Positions 20,869 through 33,710 of a stretch of 64,000 nucleotides of DNA are shown here, piece after piece. A program made the position numbers and the translations under genes. Every line of letters begins with the position of its first letter. The first letter of the stretch is position 1. The notes below the pieces were generated by a model, which searched no databases, was not told the DNA's origin, and worked only from the letters and a program-made list of their open reading frames with translations. The DNA comes from Hydractinia symbiolongicarpus (taxonomy: Eukaryota; Cnidaria; Hydrozoa; Anthoathecata; Hydractiniidae), in contig NC_079885.1 of the NCBI RefSeq assembly GCF_029227915.1, positions 24,615,001-24,679,000 of the forward strand. The letters are read 5' to 3'.

Positions 20869-22085
20869 CGCTCATTATTCTTGTATCATAAACTAATTAT
20901 ATGTATTTAATTTTTTTTTCTTGATATTTTATACTGAGAATATATTTTATAATTTAATTTTTTTTATTGATTTTATTTTGTATTATTTTTTTCATTTCTC
21001 GAATTTTTAATTTTAAAATCGAAAACAGAGAATATTTACTCTTGCGGGGTATACAAAACACTCGAGTCGGCGAGAGTTGACTCCCGCGAATATTTGTCAA
21101 AAGACATAGCGGTGATTTTGTCACAGGAAAAGTATTTTGTCATTCTCATAATGTTTCCGTTATTTCATTCGTATTTTGTAACTTTCTTTATGTGTGTGTT
21201 TCAGAGTGATCCCACCTACTCAATATTTTAAAAAAATTCTCCTAAAAAACCTAAAATTTGGACCAAAAAATAATGATTTTCCCAAAATAAATATCCTCAA
21301 ATTGTTTGCGGACATTCACTTTTTTCGAATACCTTATTACACGAAAATAACGAAGCAATTAATCAATGCGATCAAAATTTATGTATTTAATTAACGCGAA
21401 TTCTTAAAAAGGTAGACACTTTTACAGGTTCCAACTAACAGAATAAAAAAAATAATGAAATGTCATCACATGTATTTTATCTTTCTGTCTCAAATGCTTA
21501 AAAAAGATTACTGAGAAGGGTTTATTTTACGGGCAGTTGTCAAGTTTTCCGTGATACCTACTGCATTCAATTCTGCGTTGATTATCCCTTTTCCTACTTA
21601 GGATTAAAAATGCCTAAAAATTTCAACATGTTTGTTCTCTTCTTATTTCTCTTGATCAAAACTATATATCCACAAGTTATTTTGAGGGCTTTTAATTTTT
21701 TTTTTTTGAAAATTAAGGTTAACGGGGGATTTTTTAGCGCCACACATTAATTAACGGGGGGGAAATTTACGCGATAAATAAATTTACGCGAATTTTAATG
21801 TAACAAAAAAAGCAAAAAGTGTTCTGGTGACTAGGTTGATATATTACATCACACGTTTGTCATTTTATATATAGATTGATAGTTATTATATCATTTCTTG
21901 TATGGCGAGTACTTTTTTTTATAAGTAATCGTTTATAAGGAACAGAAACCCCATATACAAACAGTACAGAATAAGAGTTCAGCTCTCCAGACAGCAATAG
22001 AATTGGGAGAGAGGGGAGTAGCAACTGCTTGAGTTTTGACCCAAATCTCATCCCTAAGCAACTCTCTGGATTGGATAAGTCTTCC
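20869..22085. other. Downstream flank of copine; no gene seen
   Basis: AT-rich. Fragments with TTAACGCGAATT and TTAACGGGGG motifs at about 21385 and 21720-21800 recall sequences at 24545-24690 and are probably transposon remnants. A decayed inverted pair (ACTCTTGCGGGG...CTCCCGCGAATATT) is at about 21035-21095. No exon was recognised. Confidence 0.5.
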
Positions 22086-22180
22086 TAACGTCGTTCCCAG
22101 GGCATTTTGCCTTGTTGATGAAGTTGATAGCCGCTCCGTTATAACGGCTCAGGGGCCACAAGACCCTGGGGACGAGGATG
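22086..22180. mobile_element. CAACCTCG-family MITE with perfect 9-bp target duplication
   Basis: The 95-bp copy is in the opposite orientation to the one at 15647: it starts TAACGTCGTTCCCAGGG and ends CCCTGGGGACGAGGATG. Exact 9-bp repeats AAGTCTTCC lie at 22077-22085 and 22181-22189. The interior again contains GCATTTTGCCTTGTTGATGA and CGGCTCAGGGGCCACAAGAC. Confidence 0.9.
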
Positions 22181-22189
22181 AAGTCTTCC

Positions 22190-22790
22190 CTATCTGTATT
22201 GTCACACAAGGGCGTTGCCAAAAATAGAGATGGGGAAATTGCGACATAAGACGTGTTTTAATAAGAAACATACATTGACGTTAAGTTTATCCCACTTTAG
22301 ACCTTAAAGTGTGTGATAATTAATGCGCATTGGCACTTTTAAGATTCTTGAATGGTCCTATTTCACCCAAAGTAAGGCGGTTGCCCAAAATCGGGCATTT
22401 TCAAATCATAACCCAAGTAAGGCAAACCTATGCAAGGTAAAACAGATTCTTTTATAAGTTGAAACTGAATTCCTAATTTCATTAAACTGCTCTACTATTT
22501 TTATGCCTCAATTTAACAAAAATTCGCTCTTGAATACATATTTAACCAAAATTTAAACTTTTAATATTTCAGTAAAAGCATGTCCGGATAGAGTGGCATT
22601 ATAATATTGACGATTTTTGACTAACTTTGGGCAGGAATAGCAACCACCCAAAGTTGGGTATTTTCTGATCAACATTAGGTAGGAATAAAAACCAACCAGA
22701 GCAGAGCATTTTCATATTGACGATTTCTTGGAAGCCAGTTGCATGTTCCCGTGTCATTTTCTCGGGCGCTAATCATTGTCTAAATTGTGT
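22190..22790. other. Gene-free stretch
   Basis: Several loosely similar stretches with AAAGTAAGGC or AAAGTTGGG and GGCATTTTC motifs (22365-22690) suggest a diverged tandem repeat. No coding region is recognised. Confidence 0.4.
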
Positions 22791-22792
22791 TA

Positions 22793-23839
22793 CTTTAAGA
22801 GCAGAAATGTCCGAGGGCAGAAATTTTCGCGAAATTCTACTTCTGGAAGAAATTTTGCAGAAAAAAAACTTTCGCGAATGACAATGAATTGCAGGAGAAT
22901 AAACAACTTAAAATACGAACCAGATAATGTTTTTGACAGGTTTGCTATAAAAACAGTTGATAAAAATGGAGACACAGTTGGACACTTGCCAAAAGAAATA
23001 TCACGAGCGACAAAGTACTTTTTGGATCGATGTTTCACAATGCCATGCAAGCTGACTTCAAATCATTACCACCGCTCTTCTTACGTTTAAGGTGGACTTG
23101 AAATCAAGTGTGAAGTCATGATAAATGCGCGGTTAACAATGCTTCAAACAAGACTGACAACACACTTAGAATTGGTTCACAATACATGCACTCTTGGAGG
23201 AAAGATGCACTGAACCTTTGGAAGAAAAACTGATGGGGGAACTTATTTTCAATTTTGTGATGACACTTCCTCCGTTAATTAGCATGCCCGTCACGCCATT
23301 GAAGAAAAACAAAAGAAAGGGAATGTCAACTTCGGATCAAGATTCTAGAAATGGGAGTAGAGATATTCGTAAAATGTTTTTAGGCGGCAAAAAAAAGAAG
23401 AGTGTCCAGCAAGAAAATTGTATTGTTATATAGAAATATGACAATACAATTATATAGAAAAACTCACCAAATTATTGTCTCTTTGCTTTTTTCTGGAAAT
23501 TTCTGATACGAAGATATTTAAATCCTTCCGTTTTTCCATTTTTAGCTGATTTCCCCACATTGAGTCGGGCTTTGGAGCTATTTTTAGATTTATAGTTTTA
23601 GATCCATTTTTTGGACTGATTATTTTTTTCGTTGTGATCCTATTATTTCTAGCCTTGTTCTTGAAGCCCTCGTTATTCAAGAGTTTTCGGCTTTTAAAAC
23701 TTGGAAGAAACTTTCGCGATTTTTATGAAAAGTTGATTTTTCGCGAAAATAACTTTCAGCGAATTTCAGGTTAAATTTCTAATCGGGCAGAGATTTTCGT
23801 GAAAAGGGGCCAAAAACGCGAAAATTTCTGCCCCTAAAG
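22793..23839. mobile_element. 1.05-kb TIR element containing a broken HIRAN-like fragment
   Basis: The left end is CTTTAAGAGCAGAAAT and the inverse of the right end is CTTTAGGGGCAGAAATTTTC. TA dinucleotides flank both (22791-22792, 23840-23841). GGCAGAAATTTTCGCG occurs again just inside the left end and, less exactly, inside the right end. These termini are unrelated to those of the 16234-17157 element. The interior holds a damaged HIRAN-like frame and no transposase. Confidence 0.65.
22880..23431 (+). pseudogene. Truncated HIRAN-like domain fragment with stop and frameshift
   Basis: In one frame the sequence reads LKYEPDNVFDRFAIKTVDKN, then GDTVGHLPKEISR, matching the HIRAN pattern (EPDN..D..AI, VGHLP) better than the intact copy at 16.5 kb. 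The 5' third of the domain (the RGRHVYKADW-like part) is absent. A TAA at 23088-23090 interrupts the frame, which continues after it with GGLEIKCEV. A frame change then leads into 23194-23431, which ends in a basic tail with RDIRKMFLGGKKKK. The frame enters from the element's terminal repeat, so the domain looks captured in part. Confidence 0.6.
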
Positions 23840-23841
23840 TA

Positions 23842-26464
23842 TTGCCTTGTTCCACCATGCCTTATGATTGTAAAAGACCTGGACTACCATTATTAAATTT
23901 TGCTTTTCCAAGTCATAACATAACTGTTTCACGAATGGTTGGTTTCCTTCACAAATGCAGAGCCGTTGTCTGACTGCTGAATAATTTTTAACAAACCAAA
24001 AACGCAAAATCTAACTTGTTGTCTGTGGGTAAATAGTGTGAAATCTCGAAAAATGGTCCACGATGTAACATATCCATTTGAATTGCCCATCTGGCTTCAT
24101 CTGCATGTATATAAAATATAAAAACTATGTTATATAAAAACACGTTCTTATTTTTATTGTATTAGAAAAGTAATTCTTTTTTTTTAAATCTGCACTGTAA
24201 TTTTTCATACATGCCCGACATTGTATAAGGCCCCACTTTGTGTGAGACAGTCCTTGATGAACGCGAATTGTTTCAAAAAAGTTCCAGTTTTCGTGATAAA
24301 CAAAACCAGAAGAAAAGTAAGGAAACAATGAAATATTTTCAGTGAAGTTTATGTTAAAGTTTGTCTGAAAAAATAAGATCAAATGTTATATATCGGAAAG
24401 GATTGTCCTTGATGGGGTTCTTCTGGTTTTTACGGGCTTTTTCAAGGTTCTCGGTAATGCCTGCAGCTTTCCGACCAGACTTGATAATCTTTCTCCCATG
24501 TTCCATTTTTGGATAGTTATACAAACCTATCATAACTTTGGCAACAATCATAACTTTGACGGAGGTTTTTTTAACGCCTACGAAAATTAACGGAGAGAAA
24601 ATTCATAAAGCACAAAATTAACACGCGATACATTAACGCGAGCTAGGGTCATTCGTGTTAATTACATGTCTAGTTATATTCGTGTAATAAGGTAGATGCA
24701 AGCAAAACTAAAAGACGCGCGTTTAACACAGAATGATCTCGAATATTCTTTGGTGTATCCGCCACATGACGGAACTAATCTTTTGGGAGGAAAACAGATC
24801 AAAATAACATTATTGTATGATTACATTTTCCATATAAAATGTTCACAAAAAAAATCGAATGAAATACAACGTTACAGTCTTTTTAAATACAATTCCACTA
24901 ACAAATATAGTGTACGAAAAATTAGTTAAACTTGCGCAAATAGCAAGTAAACAGAAGTTTTTTTGTCAATTAGGCACTCTATGATCATCCATCCAAGCAC
25001 AAGAACGATATGTTATGTGCATGACCAAGGTTGCGAAATGACAAAAGGGTTCCTACTCACTTCAGCTGGGTTTTTTTAGGGTGTTTAAGTGGATTTTAGC
25101 TGGGTTTTTTTTAGACAGATATCAATTGGCAGGAAAAGCACATGCAAACATTTCAGAGAATTTAAATTAGTGAAAGTGTAACTCAGAATCAAAAGAATCA
25201 AGGTTGCAAAGGAATTGAACAAGGGAGACAAATTGGATTGATGTTTAAAAAAAATCCATTATAAAAATTTCGATTTTAAAGAGTTTTCACAAAAATCAGG
25301 AAATTTTAGGATTTCTTTGCAGTTCTTTATTTTCATTTTTTAGGCGTGTGGGAACCCTGGACAAAGCAGTCAAATTTCCAGCTAGCGGTTTATGGCTAAT
25401 AGCAACGATAACGAACAAAGAACTATAACAGATAAAAAACACGTACAAAAATAACATCCAGAAATACTATTTGCGTATCTAGAAATCTGCTAATTTGTAT
25501 AATCGAGACAACAAGTTTATATATATACATATAAATATATCATAGGTGAATTCCACAAGAGATTTTTGGTTTGCAAATAAGAACCAAAACACATTCTTTG
25601 CAAAGTACATCAAATTCAAAAAAATATTTTATAGGGTCGAGTAATTAAAGCTGAACAAAATATGAAAGTAACTTTTATAACAAACTACACTGAACCGGAA
25701 AATGAAGTTTTGAAACAACTAAATTTTTGAATAGTTTTTTGTGAAATATAAATACATCTTAAAATTTACCGCAGTTAATGTACTTTGCAAAAAAAAAATA
25801 CTAAATAATAAAAGAATACCAGTTTCAAACTTCAATTTGTCATATCGCCATTATGACAATTTGAAGTTGAAACAAATTCCAGAACAATTGATTTTAAGAT
25901 GGGACTAAGAAATGGAAATTATTAAATGAAAAAATCCTCATTAGATTTATTGAAAACACAGCCACGAAGTTTGTAATGTTCGTTCGCAAAAACATTGCAC
26001 GTTAAATGTATGTACTAGTCTCCAAAACATTACAATTCAAAGTTGTGACGCAGACATAAATATACAACTTACTGACCATTATTACACCGACCCTGCATTA
26101 CGAATTTTAATCCTATTAAGCGTCGGGGTAAATCTGGCCGATAACATCTACGCCACAAGGTTTAAACAAAAAATGAGTGTCATGTCTTGTTTTAATGATT
26201 TGTGAATTCACGCAACAATTATTGCATTCACATCTCAGTGACAACAACAACATATTATAAAAAATGCAATATATGCATTGAGGAGCATTAAAAACTCAGA
26301 GTCCCTCCTTCGGGGTGGTGTCAGTAACGCCCTACTGAACTTAATTATGAAAAGCTTTGTCATTAAAAAGTCATGTAGTCCATCGAAGGAGAGACGTACT
26401 GCAGCGATTTGCTCTACAGATGGATTTTCTTTTCTTTCTTATTTTTTGATATATAAATGGTTAA
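23842..26464. other. Long gene-free stretch 3' of furin
   Basis: No gene could be assigned. Minus-strand frames at about 23990-24100 (EARWAIQMDML, HRGPFFEISHYLPTDN) and 24185-24290 (HQGLSHTKWGLIQCRACM) look less random than their surroundings and could be captured or degenerate coding sequence of unknown family. 24545-24690 is a transposon-like stretch with TTAACGCG motifs. An imperfect hairpin is at 25822-25873. The final ~200 bp should be the furin 3'UTR. Confidence 0.4.
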
Positions 26465-29400
26465 CTAGGAGTTTACAGTGTTTACAGGCGCTTCTAAAAC
26501 CTCCTCTGTCTCATCCCCTTCCACAGTCACATCTGAACAAGGATAGCGTGACACAGATTGGTATCCTCTAGGGAGATTTTTATTGGGTGGCATTTTTGAC
26601 GCGAAATAAGCTATGCCGCCTATCAACACGCTCACAACAACCAAGGACAATCCGATGATGGAAAATTTAGCTGTTAACGATAACCCCATCATAGACTGGT
26701 GCTTTGATTTGGATTTCCAATCACGGTTGCTATGAGGAATGTATCTGTAATTCAAATTGTCTGTTGTTCGTTTGCAATGACGAAGTTCGTTGTCTGTAAC
26801 CAAATGATCAGCACACGTAGGCACACACTCTCCCACAGTGCAATCACAATATTGCGCACAATCCATACATATTGATGAAAACACGTTGGGACAACCTCGC
26901 TTGCATTTATCGTCGCAGATCTCGGTCTCGTTAATTTCGACATTAAACATTTCTCTCATACTGCATGTACCGTAAAACTTAAGATACCAACTAACCAGTT
27001 TTCCACCACTGTTGGAATAATCTGTAACTGTCAACGTCCACTTTCCTTTTGGATCTTCATCCCAGTTAAAAACGGTAAGAAACGCCCAGTGTTTGAATCC
27101 CTCATGTGATGTATCGCGGGCTCTTCTTCGCAAGATCGCTGAATGTGTATTAGAAGGAGAGGTTAATGTGATTTCAAGCTGACCTCTCTGTGTAGGTTTT
27201 TCAAGAGTTATAACAACATGCACATGTTCCAGTTTGGTGACGCAATTCTCGCTCTTTGCACATGCGTTGTCAGTGATACTTGTCGAAACGGTCCCACCAG
27301 GTTTTAATTTCAGATGAGTATTCGACACAGATGTCTTACACGTATGTTGAGGTTGAGCAGTTTTCCAATCTTTACTGCTAGCCATTTTAACTAAATCTCC
27401 AGCATCCAACGCACCGAAACCAAATTTCGAGTTAACTTTGTGACCTCCTCCGTTGGTTTGCCAGCTGGGGTCTCCAGGACTCACCATTTTGGATGTTTTT
27501 ACTATAAGATGTTGTAAATCTCTCCAACTCAGTTTTGGATTTGCTTGTAACACGAGTGCGAAGATCCCTGAAAACCAGCACAATAACATTTAATGACATT
27601 TAACGATGCTTGAAAATATAAATGTTTCTTGTGTTTTCCTATGTGCGATTAAAGTTTTAAATTGATAATTTTTTTCGAATAAAAAACCATAATTTCATTA
27701 CGAAAGAGGAGAGCAAGTTAATGAAGATTTCTTAAAAAAAAATGACTGCCTCGCATGCCCTACCATTTTCTTACTTGGAACAAGGAAAATTGGTTAGTAA
27801 AATATCCCAGGTACTTATTACACAACAATCAAAACCTTTATGAAACAAACTACTCAAAAGCTTACCAGCTGCTAAAGGTGCTGCAGCTGAAGTTCCAGTA
27901 TGAGCATTTGTACATCCACCGTGCAAATCTGTTGTGGAGATTTGTTTGTCTCTCTTTCCACTCATTTCCCCGCTACTATACGTTACTGCAAACGTACTTG
28001 GACAAGGTTCCGCATACCATGGCTTTCGACCACAGTTATCAACAGCACCAATTGAAACAGTATATGGCGAGTTGATGTAACCATCGCATGAACAATAATC
28101 TTGGTTACGGCCACCATTTCCAGTTGCCCACACAAATATAGAACCCAAACCCTTACGCCCATATCGGACACCTAATAATAATATAATAATTAAAAATATA
28201 AACTTAAATAAAAACTTAATCATGACTATTGGCCGCTAAGGTTTTTTAATCTATTTTTGCCTGTTCCTACAATTTTTTTCTCTCTTCATACTTCAGGGTT
28301 CTTAAGCACACAGATACAACCCAGGCTGAAGGTAAAAAAGATCCAAAAACGGCATTTGCTTAACATTTATTCTTGCAGAGATGAAAGTATTTAGCACTTG
28401 AAAAATATGAGTTATTAGAGACAATGTATAAATTGACAGCAACGTTTTATATCTTTTGTTAAGTTACTACAGTAGTACAAGGAAAAAATATTATTTGGTT
28501 TTATAATTTTTGGTATCTATAGGCGGAGTATGTTCTTCACATGTTCTTAATTTTTAGCAATACTCAACCTCAACATTTCACAAGAACATAGGTTCTTGTG
28601 AAAAAATGTGTATTTAATATGAGTATATACAAAACTTTCAGAAGCTGTTTTTTATTTAATTATGTTAAATTAATTTTATATAAGTGAATAATTAAATAAA
28701 TAAATCAATCCTTAAGTTCTGACTTGTTTTTAATGTGGGAGTAGTTGGTATTGAAAAGAAAGAACTAACCATCAGCAAAAGCTGTCTTTGCAAGAGGTCC
28801 AGGCCCATCAACAGTTTTTCCATCATCATCAGGCCCCCAGCTACTACTGTAAATATCAATATGATCTGGTGCATAGCTCAGTGAGCCAGCTTCAACAGCA
28901 TCAGTGACTTCTCCATCTAACATTCTGATACCTCCCACCTTAGCATTATATGCAACACCGACACCACAAATTCCATTGTTAGCTTCCCCTGCAACTTCAC
29001 CTGCACACCTGGAAAACACAATCACTCAATTATAATATATCTGTACATACAAATGATTCTATAAGAATATTGTTTTTGCAATTCAGGCTATTTATTCTTA
29101 GCAATTAATTTAAACTTAATCTTATTCTAAAATACAAATATATATAAATATATACAAATATATACAAATATATATAAACCTTCACTTTGCAAAAAATGTT
29201 AATCACAAGGACCAGTCAAGTCCGTGTGTGACTCACAGTTGTTCAAGAGAAATCTTACACTCACAAATAGCAAACATTCTCTTACTTCACTCTGTAAGAT
29301 TTTGTTCTTATTTCCTTCGTCTTTAGGATAAAAACAAAATAAATAGTGGATTTGGGTGTTTGCCAAACATTTTTAGGCAATTCTAATTATAAAATCTCAC

Positions 29401-32400
29401 ACACCCAGCCTTTGTAATCCATGTCGACACACTCAGCAAATGGTGACACGAATGCTGACGTGTAAACAAAGCAGACATAAAACAAAATATAACGTTGGGA
29501 AGGAGTTGCGGCGTGAACAGATTTGAATTACTAAGGCTGCAGATTTGACCACGTAATGTTTAATTTGACATATCTTTTTTTGTGAGAATATTTTTCCTTT
29601 TCATTCAACATTTGTGTGCAATTTTATTAATTAAAACCCCACAATGAAAACCTGGAATGCATTTAAATACTGATTTCTTATTATTTTCATTAAGTTCAAT
29701 GAAACAAAAAATGTTTTAAGGGATTTAAATAAACAACTAACGTTAATATAATTTATTCAATTCCTTTGTTTTTATGTTTTCTGGCTGACAAAATATGTTA
29801 TTATAGAAATCCTACTATAGGGATTACAATGATGTTACACATGACTAGATTTTCATGTTATCAAAACTATATTTTACTAGTAGAGAGCATTAGAGTAATC
29901 TTTTATAATATTTTGATAAAAACAAAAAAATTTTTACACTTTAAAATATTTTTGAGTTCTTTTCTTACCACTTAACAAGTAAGAAAATCATAAAATTTTG
30001 TTTGGTTTGTACCTACAAAGTAATAGAATGTGATAATGATGACACTTCAAGGCGTTATGCATCTAAATTTAGAAAATGGGTTTTTCTGAGTTTTATACAT
30101 TTCTAATGTTATAGTATAACAACCTAGCTTCCTCAATGTAGGCTTACTTATAAAAAACATTCAACAAATTAGTTTTCAGAGATAACGAAAATATGAAAAA
30201 AGTGAGAGTATTAATCAAATTGTTAGTAATAACAATTTGGTTGCAGTATTTCCTGTCACAAATCACTTTAAATAATGATAAGTAATCTCCTTTCTTCGTT
30301 TATATTTTTATATTGGTTAAAAATTAAATTAGGTGATTTGTAAGATTAGGAAATAATACATGTAAACCACATCTATTACAGCGTCACAAGCAGAAACAGA
30401 AATATTACTACACATTATAAACCTTTGTAATTTTATTTAATGACAGTACAACTTGGTTTGCTGTGACTTTCCCCCTTTTTTTCTAGGACTGCTTAACTTT
30501 AGCAATTAAAAGTAAAATGACATAATAAGTTATCCACATGATTCACCACAATCAGAGTTATCACACTAGTTTTAAAGATTGGGTACTGATTATTTTTCTG
30601 ACAACATCACAAACAAAATCCATGTAACACCCGGTCATCGGACATGACCAATATTACATTCCGTCACGGGCTGATCAAGAAATTTATCTTGGGTATGGAT
30701 AGCCCTGCAGATAAATTTTTTTTAGGGAAGCAAAAATACATGGCTTTAGCATATGCATCGTCTTCTTTAGTAAAGACATAGTTTCTTTATGGACATATAT
30801 CTTCTCTTTGATTGAAGATATAAATATAATAGAGGATATAAAATATCCAGAAAATAAGAAATAATGCAATTCTCAAGCATTTTAAACTATGGGTCTCTAA
30901 TTTGGGCGCCCAAATTAAATGTCCCCAAAATCTTTTTTTCACCTCTAAAGGACTCATGTGGTTTGTGACTGAAGTGGACCTCACAAGACCCCAATCATTC
31001 CAAAGACAAAGAAACAATGGTCTGACCTTGTTCCATGTTTGTTAATGTTCGTAGATTCATATCTTGGAAAAGGATCCTTGTCATTGCTATTATAATCATA
31101 ACTGGCCTTCTTGTCATAGTTTTTCTTCAAATCCTTGTGTGTATGTTCTAAACCATCATCCAATATTGAAACAACAACACCTTCACCTGTTATGTTGGAG
31201 TTCCAGCAGGGAAAAACATTAATGTCAAGTTTTTCATAACCGTCATAAGACCGACATCGATCAAATGTTTGACCTAAAAATATTTTGATATTGATAATAT
31301 GTTTGAACAAAAAGGTAGAAACAGAGACAATGTCAGTATATACAATAAAGATGCATGAAGATCCTATAAGTAAGGTTAACTTCTGGATATTAAGAGGAAT
31401 ATGAGTTTATTAGAGGAATACGAGTTTACAACAAAATATGGCAATGGTAACCTTTGTGCAAATTGAGTTTCTGTTAAACTGTCCAAAAATTATTACAACC
31501 AGCAGCAGCTTTTTTACTTAGCAGCTAACAGAAAATGAAACATATACAAAACTAAACAACTGACATTTTTATGTCTGATGAGTGATAATTAACAACATAA
31601 CCATAATTTCTAACTTCACAAGAATAAAAAAATGAAGAGAGGCTTTAATGTTAAACATAAAGACTTGAAAATATACTACAAGATAAAAAGTTACAATGTA
31701 ACTAGTATATATAGTATACTTTAGTCGGTGTCCCACTATAACCCTAAAAGTCGATCTGGGCAAGCAAAAAAATGACATGGCTTAGTTACCATGATTGTTG
31801 GATTTGGAAAGGATTTTAAAGCCATGAGAAATATTTCTTAAAAACAACTTCATTATCAGTCACCAGCCATGTTGGATAACTCACCCCCACTTTTACCCCT
31901 TTTCTGCCCAGCTAAAAATGAAAATATTTTATTTGCTAATTCTCCCAAACTCTGGACTTTGTATTAACAATAAGGATGATACTTATACTTTTAAAGGCAT
32001 AGTCAATAATAATTTGATGAGAATGAACCAATACACCTTCACGATAATTTGGGAAAACTAACACGCCATCGCAGCTTATTTTGCGATCAGAGGAGGTAAA
32101 CATCACACTTTTATAAGAGTTTATTTCGGATAAAACGTGTTCTTTAGTGATAAATTCTCTTGCTGCATTTTGTTTTAAATGAAAAATACACATTATCTTA
32201 TCATTATTAACGTTTCCTGAAAACTTGAAAGAAATTGATACAAAGGAAGTTAAAAAACTGGCAAAAAATCACGCTTTTGTCTCTAATAAACTCATAAAAA
32301 ACACGTTTTTTACCTCCTTTTTTCCAAAATTGTAAAACGATTGGGAGCCATAGGAACGCAGTACAATTGAATTATTTCAAAGGTGTATTTGTATATATAT

Positions 32401-32965
32401 ATAATTATATATCATATGTGATTGTTCATAAATAAAAACAGCAGCAAAATGCAGGACATTTTTGCAGTTAAATTAGGCTAAATTCGCCAAGAAATAAGAT
32501 GAGAGGAAAATTGTTTTTTTCCTCAAATCTAAGGTACTTTAAGTACTCACCATTATTTTTTAAATACCACTGGTTCCTAAAGAGTGGATCAGAGAAATAG
32601 CCCCGCTTTTGTCTACTTTTAACTTTTTGTTGTTGTGTCCACAGTACCTTTGGATGTTTAACCAAGAGACTGTGATGATCGTCTGCTGACCTACGACTGC
32701 GTTGACTAACATCTTTATGTTCAACGTGATATAAATGTGGTAAACTACCAAGCGGCCCATGAAAAATAAAGCCATTGGATTCAACAATTTGTTGAGCCAT
32801 ATCTGGTCCATCTTCAATATGAACAACCCATTTGTTGGTATAAATATGTGGATATGTTTGATCTGTATCAAGTATTTCCTCATTATATTCGGGCAATGAA
32901 AATACTACAGAGCTAGTCCAAATTACTTTTAAAAATACCAATAACTTCATTTTGATTTCACACAT
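26465..32965 (-). CDS. FURIN: Furin-type proprotein convertase (5 exons)
   Basis: Exons 32551-32965, 31027-31273, 28770-29008, 27866-28171 and 26465-27567 join in phase to 769 aa. The enzyme is a calcium-dependent serine endoprotease of the trans-Golgi that cleaves proproteins after RX(K/R)R. The first Met is at 32965; Met6 (32950) starts a tighter signal peptide ([10 protein letters not shown]...). The prodomain contains a secondary basic site RSRR at 89-92 and ends RQKR at 118-121, the autocleavage site. The catalytic S8 domain has D177 (SILDDGLEH), H218 (KHGTR), oxyanion N319 (ATGNGG) and S395 ([13 protein letters not shown]), with the same Asp-His and His-Asn spacing as human furin. A P domain follows (about 440-610), then a short Cys-rich segment, a transmembrane helix near 704-724 and a 45-residue cytoplasmic tail with GYQSV and an acidic patch. 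The Cys-rich region is short compared with PC5. Assignment as furin rather than another PCSK rests on the membrane anchor. All residues needed for activity are present. Confidence 0.96.
28576..28603. repeat. Perfect 12-bp inverted repeat in furin intron 3
   Basis: The arms TTTCACAAGAAC and GTTCTTGTGAAA are separated by ATAG. It lies in the intron 28172-28769. It is a stable hairpin and also a GAAC...GTTC dyad; no function is shown. Confidence 0.8.
29009..31026. other. Furin intron 2 (2.0 kb)
   Basis: A GT-AG intron with no internal gene recognised. It contains an ATATACAAAT-rich run at 29135-29180 and an exact 20-bp palindrome centred on GGGCGCCC at 30898-30917. Confidence 0.7.
31274..32550. 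other. Furin intron 1 (1.3 kb)
   Basis: A GT-AG intron (donor GTGAGT, acceptor TTTTTAG on the minus strand). No repeat end or internal gene was recognised. Confidence 0.7.
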
Positions 32966-33681
32966 ATTGACAGTATATATAAAGTTAGCTTATTTATGTA
33001 ATACAAACTTTATTAAGTTAGATAACAATGCCGGATACATCAGACTATGATGATATAATTGCTACAAATGGCATACTCAGCTACTTGATTCTATCCTTCT
33101 TCTATTTTTAGCACTAATAAAAGAAATATACTATGAAAAAATAAAGTAAAATATATATATCAGCTGTATACCATCATATATAATACAGCTACTATTTTTT
33201 TGTGAAGTCATGTTGATAAACTTTTACTTGTATCGATTTCAGTTTTTGAATCACAAAGACAAATTGCAAAAAATAACTAAAGCTACAAAAGCTGGTTTCA
33301 GTTCTAAAAACAATTACAAAGGTATCCCCCGTTAAGGAATACAGTTACTCCTGTCACCTGTGTGTTTCGCATAGGATAATTCTTGTCATATCAATTATTC
33401 GTCATTTCAAGGATTTGCTCGCTCAGTGAAAAAAAACAAAATAAAATCTGTGCTTAAGTACAGGGCCGCCCCGGCAATAGACGGCCCGCTGCTATACTTA
33501 AGGTGCCCGTATAAATAAATTGATTTCTAATTTGGGCACCTTTAAACAAAACCAAAAACAATTGCCATGGGTCGACCTCTACCAGCATTAAACGGCTTTT
33601 TATTTTAAATCGTAAACTATGCGCAAAAACTATATAAACAAACAAATCTTTTTGTTTGAGGTTGCAGAAGCACGATATACC
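32966..33681. other. Upstream flank of furin
   Basis: It should contain the furin promoter, but no core element is distinctive in this AT-rich sequence. An inverted pair GGTGCCC/GGGCACC is at about 33500-33540. Confidence 0.45.
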
Positions 33682-33705
33682 ATGGAGTTATAGCTATAAC
33701 TCCAT
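33682..33705. repeat. Perfect 24-bp palindrome
   Basis: Centred on TATAGCTATA with arms ATGGAGTTATAG, it reads identically on both strands with no loop. It lies 5 bp left of the foldback element at 33711. Confidence 0.95.
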
Positions 33706-33710
33706 TAGAC

